In this document: positions 53,121 to 62,241 of the stretch, piece by piece
Numbering within the stretch: the stretch's first letter is position 1
Layout: each line of letters opens with the position of its first letter
Assembly: GCA_000403495.2 (NCBI GenBank)
Contig: KE159799.1
Coordinates: forward strand, 452,937-516,936
DNA from: Lachnospiraceae bacterium 10-1
Lineage (GTDB): Bacteria > Bacillota > Clostridia > Lachnospirales > Lachnospiraceae
Reading direction: 5' to 3'
Length of the DNA: 64,000 nt
Made by a program: the position numbers and the translations under genes
Notes under the pieces: generated by a model
The model's database searches: none
Told to the model about the DNA's origin: nothing
Seen by the model: only the letters and a program-made list of their open reading frames with translations

Positions 53121-56100
53121 TTATGCGTTGGCCATCTGATAGCCTTTTCTCCGTCTGTATTTGTCTGTTTGTTCCACCAGTGTTTTACTGTCAAGCAATA
53201 CGGTTGTGTGAATTGTCTGCCACTCCTCAGCGCCATCCATTTCTCCAATGATAGCCCTCAGATTCATTGAGATAATTTCCCCAATCCTGGCCGCCACCTT
53301 ATCCATCCATCCGGTGTTGTTTTCAAGTGGCACAACCGCCTCCTGCCCGGCCTCTCCTACCATTGCAATAGTGGCCTGGTCTACCACACCGCCCTTTGCA
53401 AGCCTTGGAATGGATATATTGCCTATTGTGGAGATATTAAAGCCAAATGTTTTCCCTCCTATCTCCGGCACCCAATCCGGCACATCAAAGCTCAGGTTAT
53501 TCAGCGCCCGGATCATTCCGTTAATACCATTGATCACTCCGTTTGCCATTTTCTCAATTCCTCCAATTATGGAATTTATCACCCCTTTTATAGAGCTCCA
53601 AATGCCATTGAAGATATTGATCACCGTGGTTTTCATGCTCTCCCACATATTACTCCACGTTGTTTTGATACTGCTCAGGGCTGTGCTTATTCCGCTCTGA
53701 ATCGTTCCCATTATCGTGGTGATCGTGCTCTTTATAGCATTGAAAATGGTATTTACGGTTGTTTTGATACTATTCAGGATTGTGCTAAAAGTGGTTTTGA
53801 TACTATTCAGCACAGTGCTGATCGTAGTGCTCACCGCATTTATGATTGTGGTGATCGTGCTCTTTATGGCATTGAAAACCGTTGTAACTGTATTTTTTAT
53901 ACTTTCCAGTATCGTGCTGAATGTAGTCTTGATCGCATTCAGTACGGTGCTGAGTGTGGTGCTTATTGTGTTTATGGTTGTGGTTATGAAGGCCTTGATT
54001 GCATTGAATACGGTTGTAACTGTATTTTTTATGCTTTCCAGTATTGTGCTGAATGTAGTCTTGATGATATTCAACACAGTGCTGAGCGTGGTGCTTATGG
54101 TATTGATTGTTGTAGTTATGAAGGTTTTGATTGCATTAAAAATTGTTGTTACTGTATTCTTTATGCTCTCAAAAATCGTGCTGAAGGTTGTTTTTATCGC
54201 ATTCAGTACAGTGCTTATGATCGTGCTTATCGTGTTGATCGTGGTGCTGATTATGCTTTTTATGGCATTCCACACTGTATTTATGAGAGTTTTGATCGCC
54301 TCCCAAATGGTTGAAAAAATGGTTTTGATTGTGTTCAGCACCGCACTGATAACTGAAGAGATTACTCCCAGGGCCGTGGAAATAATGGCCTTGATCGCAC
54401 TCCACACAGCGCTCACTATATTCTTTATGGCATCCCATATTGCAGAGAAAAAGGTTTTAATTCCTTCCCATGCCCTCTGCCAGTCACCAGTAAACACTCC
54501 GGCTATAAAATCAATCAGGCCGCCCAATGCGTCAAATATATTCCCGATCACATCAGCAACCACACCGGCCACTGTCAGGAAAACACTTCCCACCGTATCC
54601 AGGGCCGCCGCTATGTACGGGGCCACCGTGGCAATAAACCACTCAATGAATGGCTGAAGCGTCTGCTCCCAAATATCCTTTATTGCATCCGCTATCTTTC
54701 CGATCAGTTCCAGGCCCTTGTTAATTGCGGGCTGTATGTGTTCATCAATCAGCGGCTTCACCTTCGCCTGAAGGCCTTCCAGTACCGGGAGAATATATGA
54801 GTTATATGCATCCAGTAATTTCCCGGTTATGCTGCTGAGCCCTGCTGCCAGTGAGCTGAACATGGGGGCCACATGCTGATCGTACACCTCATTCGCCTTG
54901 CTAAAGGTGTCATCCACCACTTGCTTGATATTCCCCAAAAAGCCGCTCAGCACTCCCAGGGTGCCATTCAGGGCCGTTTTAAATTTATCCTGATTATCTA
55001 TAAAGGGCCTTGTGATTATATCCGTTATATCCCGGTACAGCTTAGCCCCGATCTCGGCTGCACCCATGGCCGCATTGGCAAAAATCCCTATTATGTTGGC
55101 CGTTACCTGCTGCCCGTTCTCTCTTCCAAATACAGAGAAGATATTGGCCGCCGCCTGAGCAAAATCCCCCTGCATCTTCACAATTTCTGAGCTTATATCA
55201 AACATGCTAACAATGTGCTGCTTGATCCGCTCTTTGTTCTGATCCAGGTACTTATTCAGGCCGCCCAATAGGTTTGTGGCTATCGTGATCCCTATGCTCG
55301 CCGCCGCTCCTGCCTGCTGCCCCAAAGAATAGGCCCATGTATTCAGGAAATTATTGGCCGCTTGCAATACGGCGGGATCCGTCCAAATCTCTTTCAGGCT
55401 CTTCTTAATTCCTTCAATGGCCTGCTTTAAAGGCTCCAGGGTTACATCTCCCAGGCCTGCCTTAAATCCCTTCTTGAAGAGCTCGGCAAGCTCCTTCATC
55501 CGGTTCCAAATCTTTTCCAGTACCGGGTTCAGTGTTGCGTCTGCTTCGTTTGCTGCATCCACAATACTCTCTGAGAGCGCTCCTCCTGAAGCTCCTCCTC
55601 CACCGCCTCCCCCGGATCCGTCGCTTCCGCTGTCCTCTGCTGCCTTTGTAAGGCTGTGAATTTCATCAAAGGAAGCCAGGCCATGAAAAGCCTCCTCTGC
55701 CTTTTTTGCGGATTTCCCGGCCTTATCCGTGGCCCCTGAGAGGCTTCCCGCTGAATCCGTTGCTGAATCCAGGGCCCCTCCCATTTCATTCACTGAGGTT
55801 GTGGTTTTGGTATTCTTTCCGGTGATCTTCGCTATGAAATTGCTGAAGGCATCGGTTACGGTCAAAATCTTTGCAAGTAGCTGATTGAGCACCCGGATCA
55901 CCGGTGTTAATACAGCAATAAGTCCCTGCCCAATGGCCGCCTTTAAAGCATTAAATCTCTCAGTAAGCACCCGCACCTGGTTAGCCCACCCATCTGAAGT
56001 GCGGGCAAAATCGCCTTGTGCGTCCTTTGTCACTGATAACAGATAGTTGTACCTGAGGATCGCCTGCTCCTGCTGTGACATTGCATTATAAGCCTTTGTT

Positions 56101-56702
56101 ATTCCCTGGCTGAGTGCGTATGCCTCCATATTGGCCACGGACATATTGATCCCCAACTGCTTCAGCGGTTCGGTTTCTCCTGATATTCCGGCCCGGATCT
56201 TCTCAAATGCCGCATCATTTTCCAGGTTATAAAAAGAGGCCATATCTGCCGCAAGCCCCGCCATTTCCATAGACATTTCAGCCGCCTGGTTTGTGGCTAT
56301 TCCCATGGATTTCAGCATCGCCCCTAATGTTGAGGTGTACTTCTTTGCGCTTGTTTCAGATAGGCCAAATTGTTCAAGTGCATCCCTGGCAAAATGGTTG
56401 ATTGTTTCAGACATGGCCCCAAACGTGACATCCACCACGTTCTGCACCTCTGCAAGGGCAGAGCCCAACTCAATGCAGCTCTTTCCAAAACTGATCAGTG
56501 CCGTTACAGAAAAAGCAACGGCCACCGCCTTCCCAATCTTGCCAAATGCACTCTTTATTTTTTCTGTTTGTCTTTCAACTGCACTGGTTGCTTTTTTGGT
56601 CTGCTGCTGTACTTTTTGCAGCTCCTCATAGTATGCCCGTGTTTGGGCCTCAATGATTACTTGCAGCCGTTCCAGCGTCATTCCTTCCACTGTTCTCTTC
56701 AC
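53121..56702 (-). CDS. Tail tape-measure protein
   Basis: A 1193-residue tape measure. N-terminal coiled coil (VIIEAQTRAYYEELQKVQQQ), the conserved TMP core (residues about 60-300, LGAMLKSMGIATNQAAEMSM), a Gly-rich linker (about 365-375), hydrophobic segments (about 690-760), then tandem repeats of a 44-residue unit (4 x 11, TTFSTILESIKNTVTTVFNA) at about 770-1060, and a C-terminal GEAGQEAVVPLENN motif typical of the family. Its start overlaps the chaperone gene by about 50 bases. It sets tail length and is injected with DNA. Confidence 0.95.
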   Translation of the reverse strand: MKRTVEGMTLERLQVIIEAQTRAYYEELQKVQQQTKKATSAVERQTEKIKSAFGKIGKAVAVAFSVTALISFGKSCIELGSALAEVQNVVDVTFGAMSETINHFARDALEQFGLSETSAKKYTSTLGAMLKSMGIATNQAAEMSMEMAGLAADMASFYNLENDAAFEKIRAGISGETEPLKQLGINMSVANMEAYALSQGITKAYNAMSQQEQAILRYNYLLSVTKDAQGDFARTSDGWANQVRVLTERFNALKAAIGQGLIAVLTPVIRVLNQLLAKILTVTDAFSNFIAKITGKNTKTTTSVNEMGGALDSATDSAGSLSGATDKAGKSAKKAEEAFHGLASFDEIHSLTKAAEDSGSDGSGGGGGGGASGGALSESIVDAANEADATLNPVLEKIWNRMKELAELFKKGFKAGLGDVTLEPLKQAIEGIKKSLKEIWTDPAVLQAANNFLNTWAYSLGQQAGAAASIGITIATNLLGGLNKYLDQNKERIKQHIVSMFDISSEIVKMQGDFAQAAANIFSVFGRENGQQVTANIIGIFANAAMGAAEIGAKLYRDITDIITRPFIDNQDKFKTALNGTLGVLSGFLGNIKQVVDDTFSKANEVYDQHVAPMFSSLAAGLSSITGKLLDAYNSYILPVLEGLQAKVKPLIDEHIQPAINKGLELIGKIADAIKDIWEQTLQPFIEWFIATVAPYIAAALDTVGSVFLTVAGVVADVIGNIFDALGGLIDFIAGVFTGDWQRAWEGIKTFFSAIWDAIKNIVSAVWSAIKAIISTALGVISSVISAVLNTIKTIFSTIWEAIKTLINTVWNAIKSIISTTINTISTIISTVLNAIKTTFSTIFESIKNTVTTIFNAIKTFITTTINTISTTLSTVLNIIKTTFSTILESIKNTVTTVFNAIKAFITTTINTISTTLSTVLNAIKTTFSTILESIKNTVTTVFNAIKSTITTIINAVSTTISTVLNSIKTTFSTILNSIKTTVNTIFNAIKSTITTIMGTIQSGISTALSSIKTTWSNMWESMKTTVINIFNGIWSSIKGVINSIIGGIEKMANGVINGINGMIRALNNLSFDVPDWVPEIGGKTFGFNISTIGNISIPRLAKGGVVDQATIAMVGEAGQEAVVPLENNTGWMDKVAARIGEIISMNLRAIIGEMDGAEEWQTIHTTVLLDSKTLVEQTDKYRRRKGYQMANA

Positions 56703-57114
56703 CTCGCTCCTTGGCCAATCGTTCCCTCATAGCCATGTTGTGCCTGAAGATAAAGTCATCCATTCTTGCCTTGTGTAACTCCATTTCCGGGCTCAGTTTG
56801 CGCTTATCCCCTGCATCTTCCTGCTCGGTGAAATTTGTCTTTTCCTCCTCATTTCCAAATAATTCCGGGTAATATTCTTTCGGGAGCCGGATCGCCACTT
56901 TATTATCCATAAGCCTGCCAACCACATTGCCGATCTGAAGGGCCTGGTTGAAGAGGAGCATGATCTGATCCTTCAGTTCTGCCTCCCGTTTCTTCTGTTC
57001 GTGCTCTTTCCTCCTGGCATAGCTTTCCAGGAGATCGCTCACCTCTCCAAAACTCAGCTCCCAAAAATATTCAGGGCCATACCCGGCATCTAAAAATACC
57101 GGATACAGCCCCAT
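56650..57114 (-). CDS. Tail assembly chaperone, downstream frame (GT-like, by -1 frameshift)
   Basis: A 154-codon frame (from ATG 57075-57114 region, MGLYPVFLDAGYGPEYFWEL) that is open upstream without a start codon or ribosome site, overlapping the preceding gene in the -1 frame back to a slippery heptamer at 57204-57210. It is therefore most likely made as the C-terminal extension of the upstream chaperone, as lambda GT. Helical, charged, ending in an Asn/Gly-rich tail. Confidence 0.7.
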   Translation of the reverse strand: MGLYPVFLDAGYGPEYFWELSFGEVSDLLESYARRKEHEQKKREAELKDQIMLLFNQALQIGNVVGRLMDNKVAIRLPKEYYPELFGNEEEKTNFTEQEDAGDKRKLSPEMELHKARMDDFIFRHNMAMRERLAKERGEENSGRNDAGTAASNH

Positions 57115-57143
57115 TATTGCCTCTGATACTGATTCAGGCTCTT

Positions 57144-57647
57144 TTACATGGTTTCCTGTGCCTCCTGAAGGGCCTCCCCCATCTGATTGCTCAGGTTTAC
57201 AGAGAAAAAACCGCTCACTGTGAAAATCTCCATGTATACTGTCATGTAAAATGACAACTGAGAGCCTCCCTCCTCAATGTATCTGTTGAAAATATCCATC
57301 ACCCCGTTTTTGGTGATCCCGTGGTTCCAATCCTTCATAGCCGCATGGGCCACATCCAACATTACAGAGAGAGCGGGCATACCGCCCTGGCCGGATCCCA
57401 TTATATTCATTAAGTTTGTTTTATACTTGCTTTCAAGCTCCACAATGGCAGAGGTTTTCAGCTTCAGCTTGTAGCTCTGCCCTCCTACCTCCCACAGTGC
57501 AAAGGGCTTTCTTTTGGGCATTTCAACCACTTTGCTCTCCTCTGCCTCTCCTGCTGCCTCATTCCTCTCCATGGTTTCCTCTTCCTGGTTTGCCGCCTCT
57601 ACTGCTGCCGCCATTGCGTTATCATTCTTATTCCCAAATAAATTCAT
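57144..57647 (-). CDS. Tail assembly chaperone (G-like)
   Basis: A 167-residue protein (MNLFGNKNDNAMAAAVEAAN): acidic unstructured start, then a folded domain (LKTSAIVELESKYKTNLMNI, YMTVYMEIFTVSGFFSVNL). It lies between the tail tube and tape measure, the standard place of the tape-measure chaperone. A slippery T-TTT-TTC sits near its 3' end (see the site entry). Confidence 0.75.
   Translation of the reverse strand: MNLFGNKNDNAMAAAVEAANQEEETMERNEAAGEAEESKVVEMPKRKPFALWEVGGQSYKLKLKTSAIVELESKYKTNLMNIMGSGQGGMPALSVMLDVAHAAMKDWNHGITKNGVMDIFNRYIEEGGSQLSFYMTVYMEIFTVSGFFSVNLSNQMGEALQEAQETM
57204..57210 (-). other. Programmed -1 ribosomal frameshift site
   Basis: Minus-strand heptamer T-TTT-TTC in phase with the chaperone codons GGT-TTT-TTC. 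The -1 frame is then open, without a stop, all the way into the next gene (reading FFLCKPEQSDGG onward). This fits the conserved frameshift of tail chaperones. Confidence 0.75.
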
Positions 57648-57670
57648 TTTTCAATCCTCCTATACTCTTT

Positions 57671-58084
57671 TTATGCCGGATCCGTTGTTACAATCTCACT
57701 CTGAAGGGCCATATTGAGATCCCACTCCATTACACCATTCACACCGCCGCCCGATCTCTTCACAGATACCTGGGCATCGTACTCATACCGGGTGCCATCG
57801 GGCAGCTCTTCACAGAATGAAAGTACCTCCTTTGTGGCTCCTGCCTTCCTCATTACTCTGTATGGGGAATTTTCTGAGGTATTCTCATACTTGAATTTAT
57901 AAGTAAGATCACCGGCATCTCCTATACCAAATTCATACTGCTTCACCTTATCGGCCAGGCCGGTATTTTCCACTTTTTCAGGATCATCACCTAACTCAGG
58001 GATCTCCTTCAGGCCGGTAAGGTTTGTATAATCCTCAGTAGAGCCCTTCTTTTTATATCCCAGTGTTGCACCATTCGCTAACAT
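57671..58084 (-). CDS. Major tail protein
   Basis: A 137-residue tail tube protein: MLANGATLGYKKKGSTEDYT, with YKFKYENTSENSPYRVMRKA and SVKRSGGGVNGVMEWDLNMA, the strand pattern of siphovirus tail tube proteins of the phage-tail-tube (gpV-like) fold. Located before the chaperones. Ribosome site AGGAGG. Confidence 0.85.
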   Translation of the reverse strand: MLANGATLGYKKKGSTEDYTNLTGLKEIPELGDDPEKVENTGLADKVKQYEFGIGDAGDLTYKFKYENTSENSPYRVMRKAGATKEVLSFCEELPDGTRYEYDAQVSVKRSGGGVNGVMEWDLNMALQSEIVTTDPA

Positions 58085-58105
58085 AGTTCTTTTACCTCCT
58101 TGTTT

Positions 58106-58465
58106 TTAATAATTGTTGTATACTCTTTCGGTATCCACATCAATAATGCCTTCATACCGCATAACCTTGTGCTTCAGGCCGGACGGATCGGGAACATCAC
58201 CACATGCAATGCGCTTCAATCCCAGGGCAGATATGGCCGCATCCACCTTCAGAGCCGCCTCTGAGGTGCTTGCATTGTTCCAAATATCAAACTTATAAAG
58301 AAGATGGGCCTTGCTTTCCTTGTTATCCACCCATTCCACCACAGAATTATCCTCCTCAGTGTACTGGATAGCGGGAAGCACAGCCCACTCCTTTGGGTAT
58401 GTATCACTCACATTCTCTGTAATGCCCTGGATTGCCCCATATACCTGATCTTTCACATTGATCAT
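58106..58465 (-). CDS. Tail completion protein
   Basis: About 119 residues starting MINVKDQVYGAIQGITENVS at ATG 58465, overlapping the previous stop codon (ATGA). The longer frame upstream lies inside the gp10-like gene in another frame. It matches the small tail-terminator proteins that cap siphovirus tails (SLGLKRIACGDVPDPSGLKH-type C-terminal half). Position supports this. Confidence 0.7.
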   Translation of the reverse strand: MINVKDQVYGAIQGITENVSDTYPKEWAVLPAIQYTEEDNSVVEWVDNKESKAHLLYKFDIWNNASTSEAALKVDAAISALGLKRIACGDVPDPSGLKHKVMRYEGIIDVDTERVYNNY

Positions 58466-58959
58466 TGATTTCCACCAACCTCTCTCATATAATCCTTCAC
58501 ATCTTTTGCTATATTCTTTGTAACCGTATCCTCCATATCCTTCAATGCAGGATACATAAATGGATGCGCCGGTTGCCCTTCTGTATAATGGAAATCTCCA
58601 TCCGGATCCTGCCACACCCATCCCTCTTGTACGTGTGTTACATTTACATTAGGGGAAGTTCCTGCATGATTTGATTCTCCCACCGGCCCGGTGCCAAACT
58701 CCACAAAAACGGCATGTTTTGCATTGGAATAAACACATCCAATAATAGAGCCCTCTTCTTTTTTTACCACTGTGTGGATGCTTCTCTTTAGCTCCCCTCT
58801 CGGCACAAACGGCCAGGGGCCGGTATAAGTCGGAACATTCAGCACCGCCGCACCTCTTACTAATTCTGTTTGATCACGCATTGAGGCCATTATTGTGGGC
58901 TCAATATTCTGCATCCTCTTAATCTTTCCCATTAAGCTCTGCACACCGTTTACTGCCAT
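58462..58959 (-). CDS. HK97 gp10-like head-tail protein
   Basis: A 165-residue protein of the HK97-gp10-like family: AVFVEFGTGPVGESNHAG (the FVEfGT motif) and HPFMYPALKDME at the C-terminus. It joins head and tail, and its ATG overlaps the stop of the upstream gene. Confidence 0.85.
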   Translation of the reverse strand: MAVNGVQSLMGKIKRMQNIEPTIMASMRDQTELVRGAAVLNVPTYTGPWPFVPRGELKRSIHTVVKKEEGSIIGCVYSNAKHAVFVEFGTGPVGESNHAGTSPNVNVTHVQEGWVWQDPDGDFHYTEGQPAHPFMYPALKDMEDTVTKNIAKDVKDYMREVGGNQ

Positions 58960-59264
58960 TATATTATCCTTTCCAACTCCATCACCTTCGGGCTGTACTC
59001 CGGTTTTATGGAAATGATTTTATAATCCGGCCCGGCTTCCGGCCCCACAAACACGCATATGCCATCGCCTTCCTGCATGGCCTCAGCTCCCCCATATTCC
59101 ATATTTTTGATATAGGTGAGCCTCTCTCCATACAATTCAGCCTGCACCCTGCCGCTTGCGGGCCATATGGTTGCCTTGATCTCCACCGCTTCCTCATATT
59201 CCACAATGGAGCCGCCTTCACGATCCTTCCCCGTTTTCCTCCTCCTCAGGTGGTAACTCTTCAT
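58959..59264 (-). CDS. Head closure protein
   Basis: About 101 residues starting MKSYHLRRRKTGKDREGGSI; the longer frame overlaps the upstream gene more than needed. Beta-rich small barrel (EIKATIWPASGRVQAELYGE, GDGICVFVGPEAGPDYKIIS), like SPP1 gp16 head-closure adaptors. In the standard slot between connector and gp10-like gene. Confidence 0.7.
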   Translation of the reverse strand: MKSYHLRRRKTGKDREGGSIVEYEEAVEIKATIWPASGRVQAELYGERLTYIKNMEYGGAEAMQEGDGICVFVGPEAGPDYKIISIKPEYSPKVMELERII

Positions 59265-59574
59265 CAGGCTCCTTCTCATACGCATGGCCGCCGATCCTCC
59301 CTAATCTGTACCGTTTAATCACGGTTTCAATATCTTTTGGAATCTCCGCAAATGCTGAAGATATCCCGCCTTCGCTCCGGCTTGTTTCTCCCTGCATCCC
59401 CATACGGTTATAGGCCACAGTGGCCCATTCTCTCACCGCAGGCTTCAGCGGGTAGATCATTTTTCTCCGGTTTGCCAGGGAGAGCACCTTTTCCTCTGCC
59501 ATGGACAGCAAAAGGGAGAGGAGCTCTTCATCCCCCTCTCCCGTTATCTTTTTAAGCATTTCCACATCCGTCAC
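59218..59574 (-). CDS. Head-tail connector (gp6/gp15-like)
   Basis: A 118-residue helical adaptor: MTDVEMLKKITGEGDEELLS, with VREWATVAYNRMGMQGETSR and SSAFAEIPKDIETVIKRYR, the phage head-tail connector (YqbG/gp6-like) pattern. Acidic Glu/Pro tail. Follows the capsid genes. Confidence 0.8.
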   Translation of the reverse strand: MTDVEMLKKITGEGDEELLSLLLSMAEEKVLSLANRRKMIYPLKPAVREWATVAYNRMGMQGETSRSEGGISSAFAEIPKDIETVIKRYRLGRIGGHAYEKEPDEELPPEEEENGEGS

Positions 59575-59589
59575 AGTATCGCCTCCCGC

Positions 59590-60087
59590 TTAATGGTTCA
59601 TAATCATGGCCACCAGGGTATCCTTATTCATGTTTGCATACCCCTGGATCCCCATTCCTTTGGCAATCTCCCTCAGCTCAGCCACCTTTTTCCCATTCAG
59701 CTCTGCAAGACGTTCATCACCGGCACCATTCAGGGGATCATTGCCAGTTTTCTCTTCTCCGGCTCCCTCTTCCGGTTTCCCGCTGCCTTCGCCGGTTCCT
59801 TCCTGCTGCTTCTCACCGCCTTCAGCGCTTCCTCCTGCTGCCTGCTGCCCTCCATTTCCCTCTGTGAGCTTCTCAGCGCCCTCAGGAGCGGCTTTTTCGG
59901 GTTCTTTGGTATTTTCCCCCGCCTCCGGCTTTTTGGGCTCCTCCTGAGGCTTATTTGCCGCCTTCCCTTCAAGCTCCTCCCTGGTTGCTGCTACCAAATA
60001 ATGATCCGTATCTTTCCGGCATACCTTAATGGCATCCGCATTATGGCACTCCTGAATGCTTCCGTTTTTCTTGTTATAGATGAACAT
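59590..60087 (-). CDS. Phage head-region protein with Rho-N/HeH-like C-terminus
   Basis: A 165-residue protein with a short N-terminal domain (MFIYNKKNGSIQECHNADAI), a long low-complexity Glu/Gly/Lys/Pro linker (residues about 45-120), and a C-terminal HeH/Rho-N-like helical hairpin (KKVAELREIAKGMGIQGYAN). Such proteins often follow capsid genes; role unknown. Confidence 0.7.
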   Translation of the reverse strand: MFIYNKKNGSIQECHNADAIKVCRKDTDHYLVAATREELEGKAANKPQEEPKKPEAGENTKEPEKAAPEGAEKLTEGNGGQQAAGGSAEGGEKQQEGTGEGSGKPEEGAGEEKTGNDPLNGAGDERLAELNGKKVAELREIAKGMGIQGYANMNKDTLVAMIMNH

Positions 60088-60103
60088 TATTGGCCCTCCT
60101 TCC

Positions 60104-60955
60104 TTAGTTCTTATTTGCTGTCAATACAGAGATACACTTGGGCTGCAATACCTTGGCACCATACACATGCAGGCCTTTAACAGCGTCAGAGAATCTCTTT
60201 TCAGGCCGGTATGCTTCAGTTTTGAGAATCTGCTCAGCATAGGAGCCTGCTGCATTGGTTCCGGCAATGATCTTGTACTTCTCCCCATCCGTATTCGGCA
60301 CATTGTTGGAGAGCCAAATTCTGAAGCCTGCTGCCACACCGATCTCACCGCCTTCAATGAGGGCTTTATTGTAATCTGTACCATTTCCCACAAATCTGCT
60401 ATCTTTCAGCAAAAGGCCGTGATACCATGCCGGAATAACCGCCCATCTCCCAATCGTGGGCACGTTCTTTTCCGTCAAATCCGTGGAAAGATCCACCAGG
60501 TAATCATAGGCATTATCTTTGGCCGGTACAATCGGCGCTGCATCCGTTCCCAGGTTCGTGCCATTGTTCTCAGCTCCCAAATACAAAAGGTTTGCCAGGA
60601 AAAGATCCGTTGTATCGTTCATGGCATACGCTGAGCGCTGCATGGCCGAATCCATGAGTTTAGGGTTCACCTGAGCGGCATCCACATCATCAATGGAAAA
60701 GTTGAAATATTTCGCCTGATCAATGGTGAGTGTGTTCTGATCGCCGTTCAGTTCCTCCGGATCGTCAATATCCTTCCCTTTTGTGTAGTCCTTAATGGTG
60801 ACATCCCCGATCTGATTGATTTTTACGGTATCACCATAGTTTTTGATCTCCCCTTCATAATCCCGGTTTACCAGGGCGGCATACACATGTGCCTTGTCAA
60901 GGTGTGCCAAAAGCCTGGCGCTCCAAATTGTGGGGATAAAATTTGCTACTGACAT
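60104..60955 (-). CDS. Major capsid protein
   Basis: A 283-residue coat protein (MSVANFIPTIWSARLLAHLD, then VKINQIGDVTIKDYTKGKDI, FSIDDVDAAQVNPKLMDSAM), typical of P22-coat/N4-gp56-type phage capsid proteins with the HK97 fold. It follows the scaffold gene, GGAGG upstream, the expected position. Confidence 0.9.
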   Translation of the reverse strand: MSVANFIPTIWSARLLAHLDKAHVYAALVNRDYEGEIKNYGDTVKINQIGDVTIKDYTKGKDIDDPEELNGDQNTLTIDQAKYFNFSIDDVDAAQVNPKLMDSAMQRSAYAMNDTTDLFLANLLYLGAENNGTNLGTDAAPIVPAKDNAYDYLVDLSTDLTEKNVPTIGRWAVIPAWYHGLLLKDSRFVGNGTDYNKALIEGGEIGVAAGFRIWLSNNVPNTDGEKYKIIAGTNAAGSYAEQILKTEAYRPEKRFSDAVKGLHVYGAKVLQPKCISVLTANKN

Positions 60956-60979
60956 TTTTTCTTTCCTCCTTTATTCGCT

Positions 60980-61756
60980 TTATTTTTCTGCCTGCATGGC
61001 CGCCTGCACCGCATCCCAATTCTTATTTATCTCAGCAGGGCTCATTGCCTTAATCTGCTCCATGGTATATGCGGCATGATCTCCGGCCTTTTTCGGCGGC
61101 TTCCCACCGCTCAGACGGTCATTCACCGCCTTTTCAACTGCCTCCTGAAATGCTTTTCCCACAGCCTCTATTGAGGCGCTGCATTCCTCGGCATTGGAAT
61201 AATTCAGCACAGCGGCCAGGGAAACGGGGAGCCCCTTCTCTGCAAGCTGCTCCTTTGCCGTTGCTGTGAGCTCTCTTTTGGTGAGAGCCGCTTCTCTGTC
61301 GGCAATCTCCTTCTCTTTCTTTTCCCGCTCATACTGCGCTTTCTGCTCAGCGTTCATTTTGGCCATCTTCTCTGCCTCAGTTACAGCTTCCTGCACCTTG
61401 GTATTGAGTTCAGCCTGCATTTTGCTCCGGCTTGTTTCCAGGGCCTTGCCTACTCTCCGATCAAATTCTGCCTGATTTTTCGGATCCTTTAAAAAATCGT
61501 CAAAACTTACGGGAGAGCCCGCCGCCTGGCCGGTTCCTCCTTCAGCGCCCTGGCCTGCCGCTCCTTCTCCTCCTGCTGCCCCCGGTTCTGCTCCGGTTCC
61601 TCCGGCATTTCCTGAGGTTCCTCCACCTCCGGCCCCACCGGCACCGCCTCCTGCTCCACCGTCCGGCTCAGCAAAAAACTGTAAATTCATGGGCATAGCA
61701 CAATGCGCCCGGCCAAAAATCCTGCTTACTCCATAATGATTGTTCATAAATTTCAT
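60980..61756 (-). CDS. Phage capsid scaffold protein (DUF4355-like)
   Basis: A 258-residue scaffold: Gly/Ala-rich first part, then a long charged coiled coil (about 110-175, TEAEKMAKMNAEQKAQYERE), and a C-terminal basic/amphipathic segment. AGGAGG stands before the ATG at 61756, but the internal MPMNLQFFAEP is closer to relatives' starts. The region 61757-61907 upstream holds no gene. Confidence 0.85.
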   Translation of the reverse strand: MKFMNNHYGVSRIFGRAHCAMPMNLQFFAEPDGGAGGGAGGAGGGGTSGNAGGTGAEPGAAGGEGAAGQGAEGGTGQAAGSPVSFDDFLKDPKNQAEFDRRVGKALETSRSKMQAELNTKVQEAVTEAEKMAKMNAEQKAQYEREKKEKEIADREAALTKRELTATAKEQLAEKGLPVSLAAVLNYSNAEECSASIEAVGKAFQEAVEKAVNDRLSGGKPPKKAGDHAAYTMEQIKAMSPAEINKNWDAVQAAMQAEK

Positions 61757-61907
61757 ATTGTTCTTTTCCTCCTATATGCCCCTGCATTTCCTTTCCAGGC
61801 CCCACAGATTCATTATTTTGGTTTCGCCTGCCTCTTATTTTCGGCCCTTGGCAGCACCGGGCCCGCCTCTCACCCTCGGCATGGGAGATAAAAGGATCAC
61901 CGCCTTT

Positions 61908-62162
61908 CTACTCTGCTATGTGCCAATCCTCTGCAAGCATATCCGCCTGGGACGCAAGCCACCCCATCTGCACTCCACTTGTACCCACAAAAGCAATAGC
62001 TTTGTTTCCGATTGCTTCATGAACACAGTTGACTACATTGCCGCCCGCTCTTGTGTAGCTGATATTGGTTGCAAGCTCAATATACTGCTTTTTCCCATTC
62101 CAACCTTCTCTTGCCACTTTCTTTCCACTCTTCAGGGCTTCCAGTGCTTCTCCAAAATTCAT
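61908..62162 (-). CDS. DUF2829 protein, Tad2-like (anti-Thoeris)
   Basis: An 84-residue DUF2829 protein starting MNFGEALEALKSGKKVAREG at ATG 62162 behind GAGGAGG; the longer frame overlaps the head protein gene. The ending GVQMGWLASQADMLAEDWHI is the family signature. DUF2829 includes Tad2, which binds the cyclic-ADP-ribose-type signal of Thoeris defence. Whether this copy binds such signals is not shown. It is placed inside the structural operon between head genes. Confidence 0.8.
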   Translation of the reverse strand: MNFGEALEALKSGKKVAREGWNGKKQYIELATNISYTRAGGNVVNCVHEAIGNKAIAFVGTSGVQMGWLASQADMLAEDWHIAE

Positions 62163-62241
62163 GCTCAGATCCTCCTCTCTTATTTTTGTATACAAAAAGA
62201 GCCATGCATCTCTGCACAGCCCTTCATTGCTTAAAATATTA

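Noticed and set aside
53716-54657. 313-residue plus-strand frame opposite the tape-measure repeats
   Set aside because: Val/Ile/Leu-rich periodic product caused by the antisense of the 11-residue repeat; not a real membrane protein.
59593-60180. Pro/Leu-rich plus-strand frames over the Rho-N-like gene
   Set aside because: Antisense to a Glu/Gly/Lys low-complexity linker; artefact of composition.
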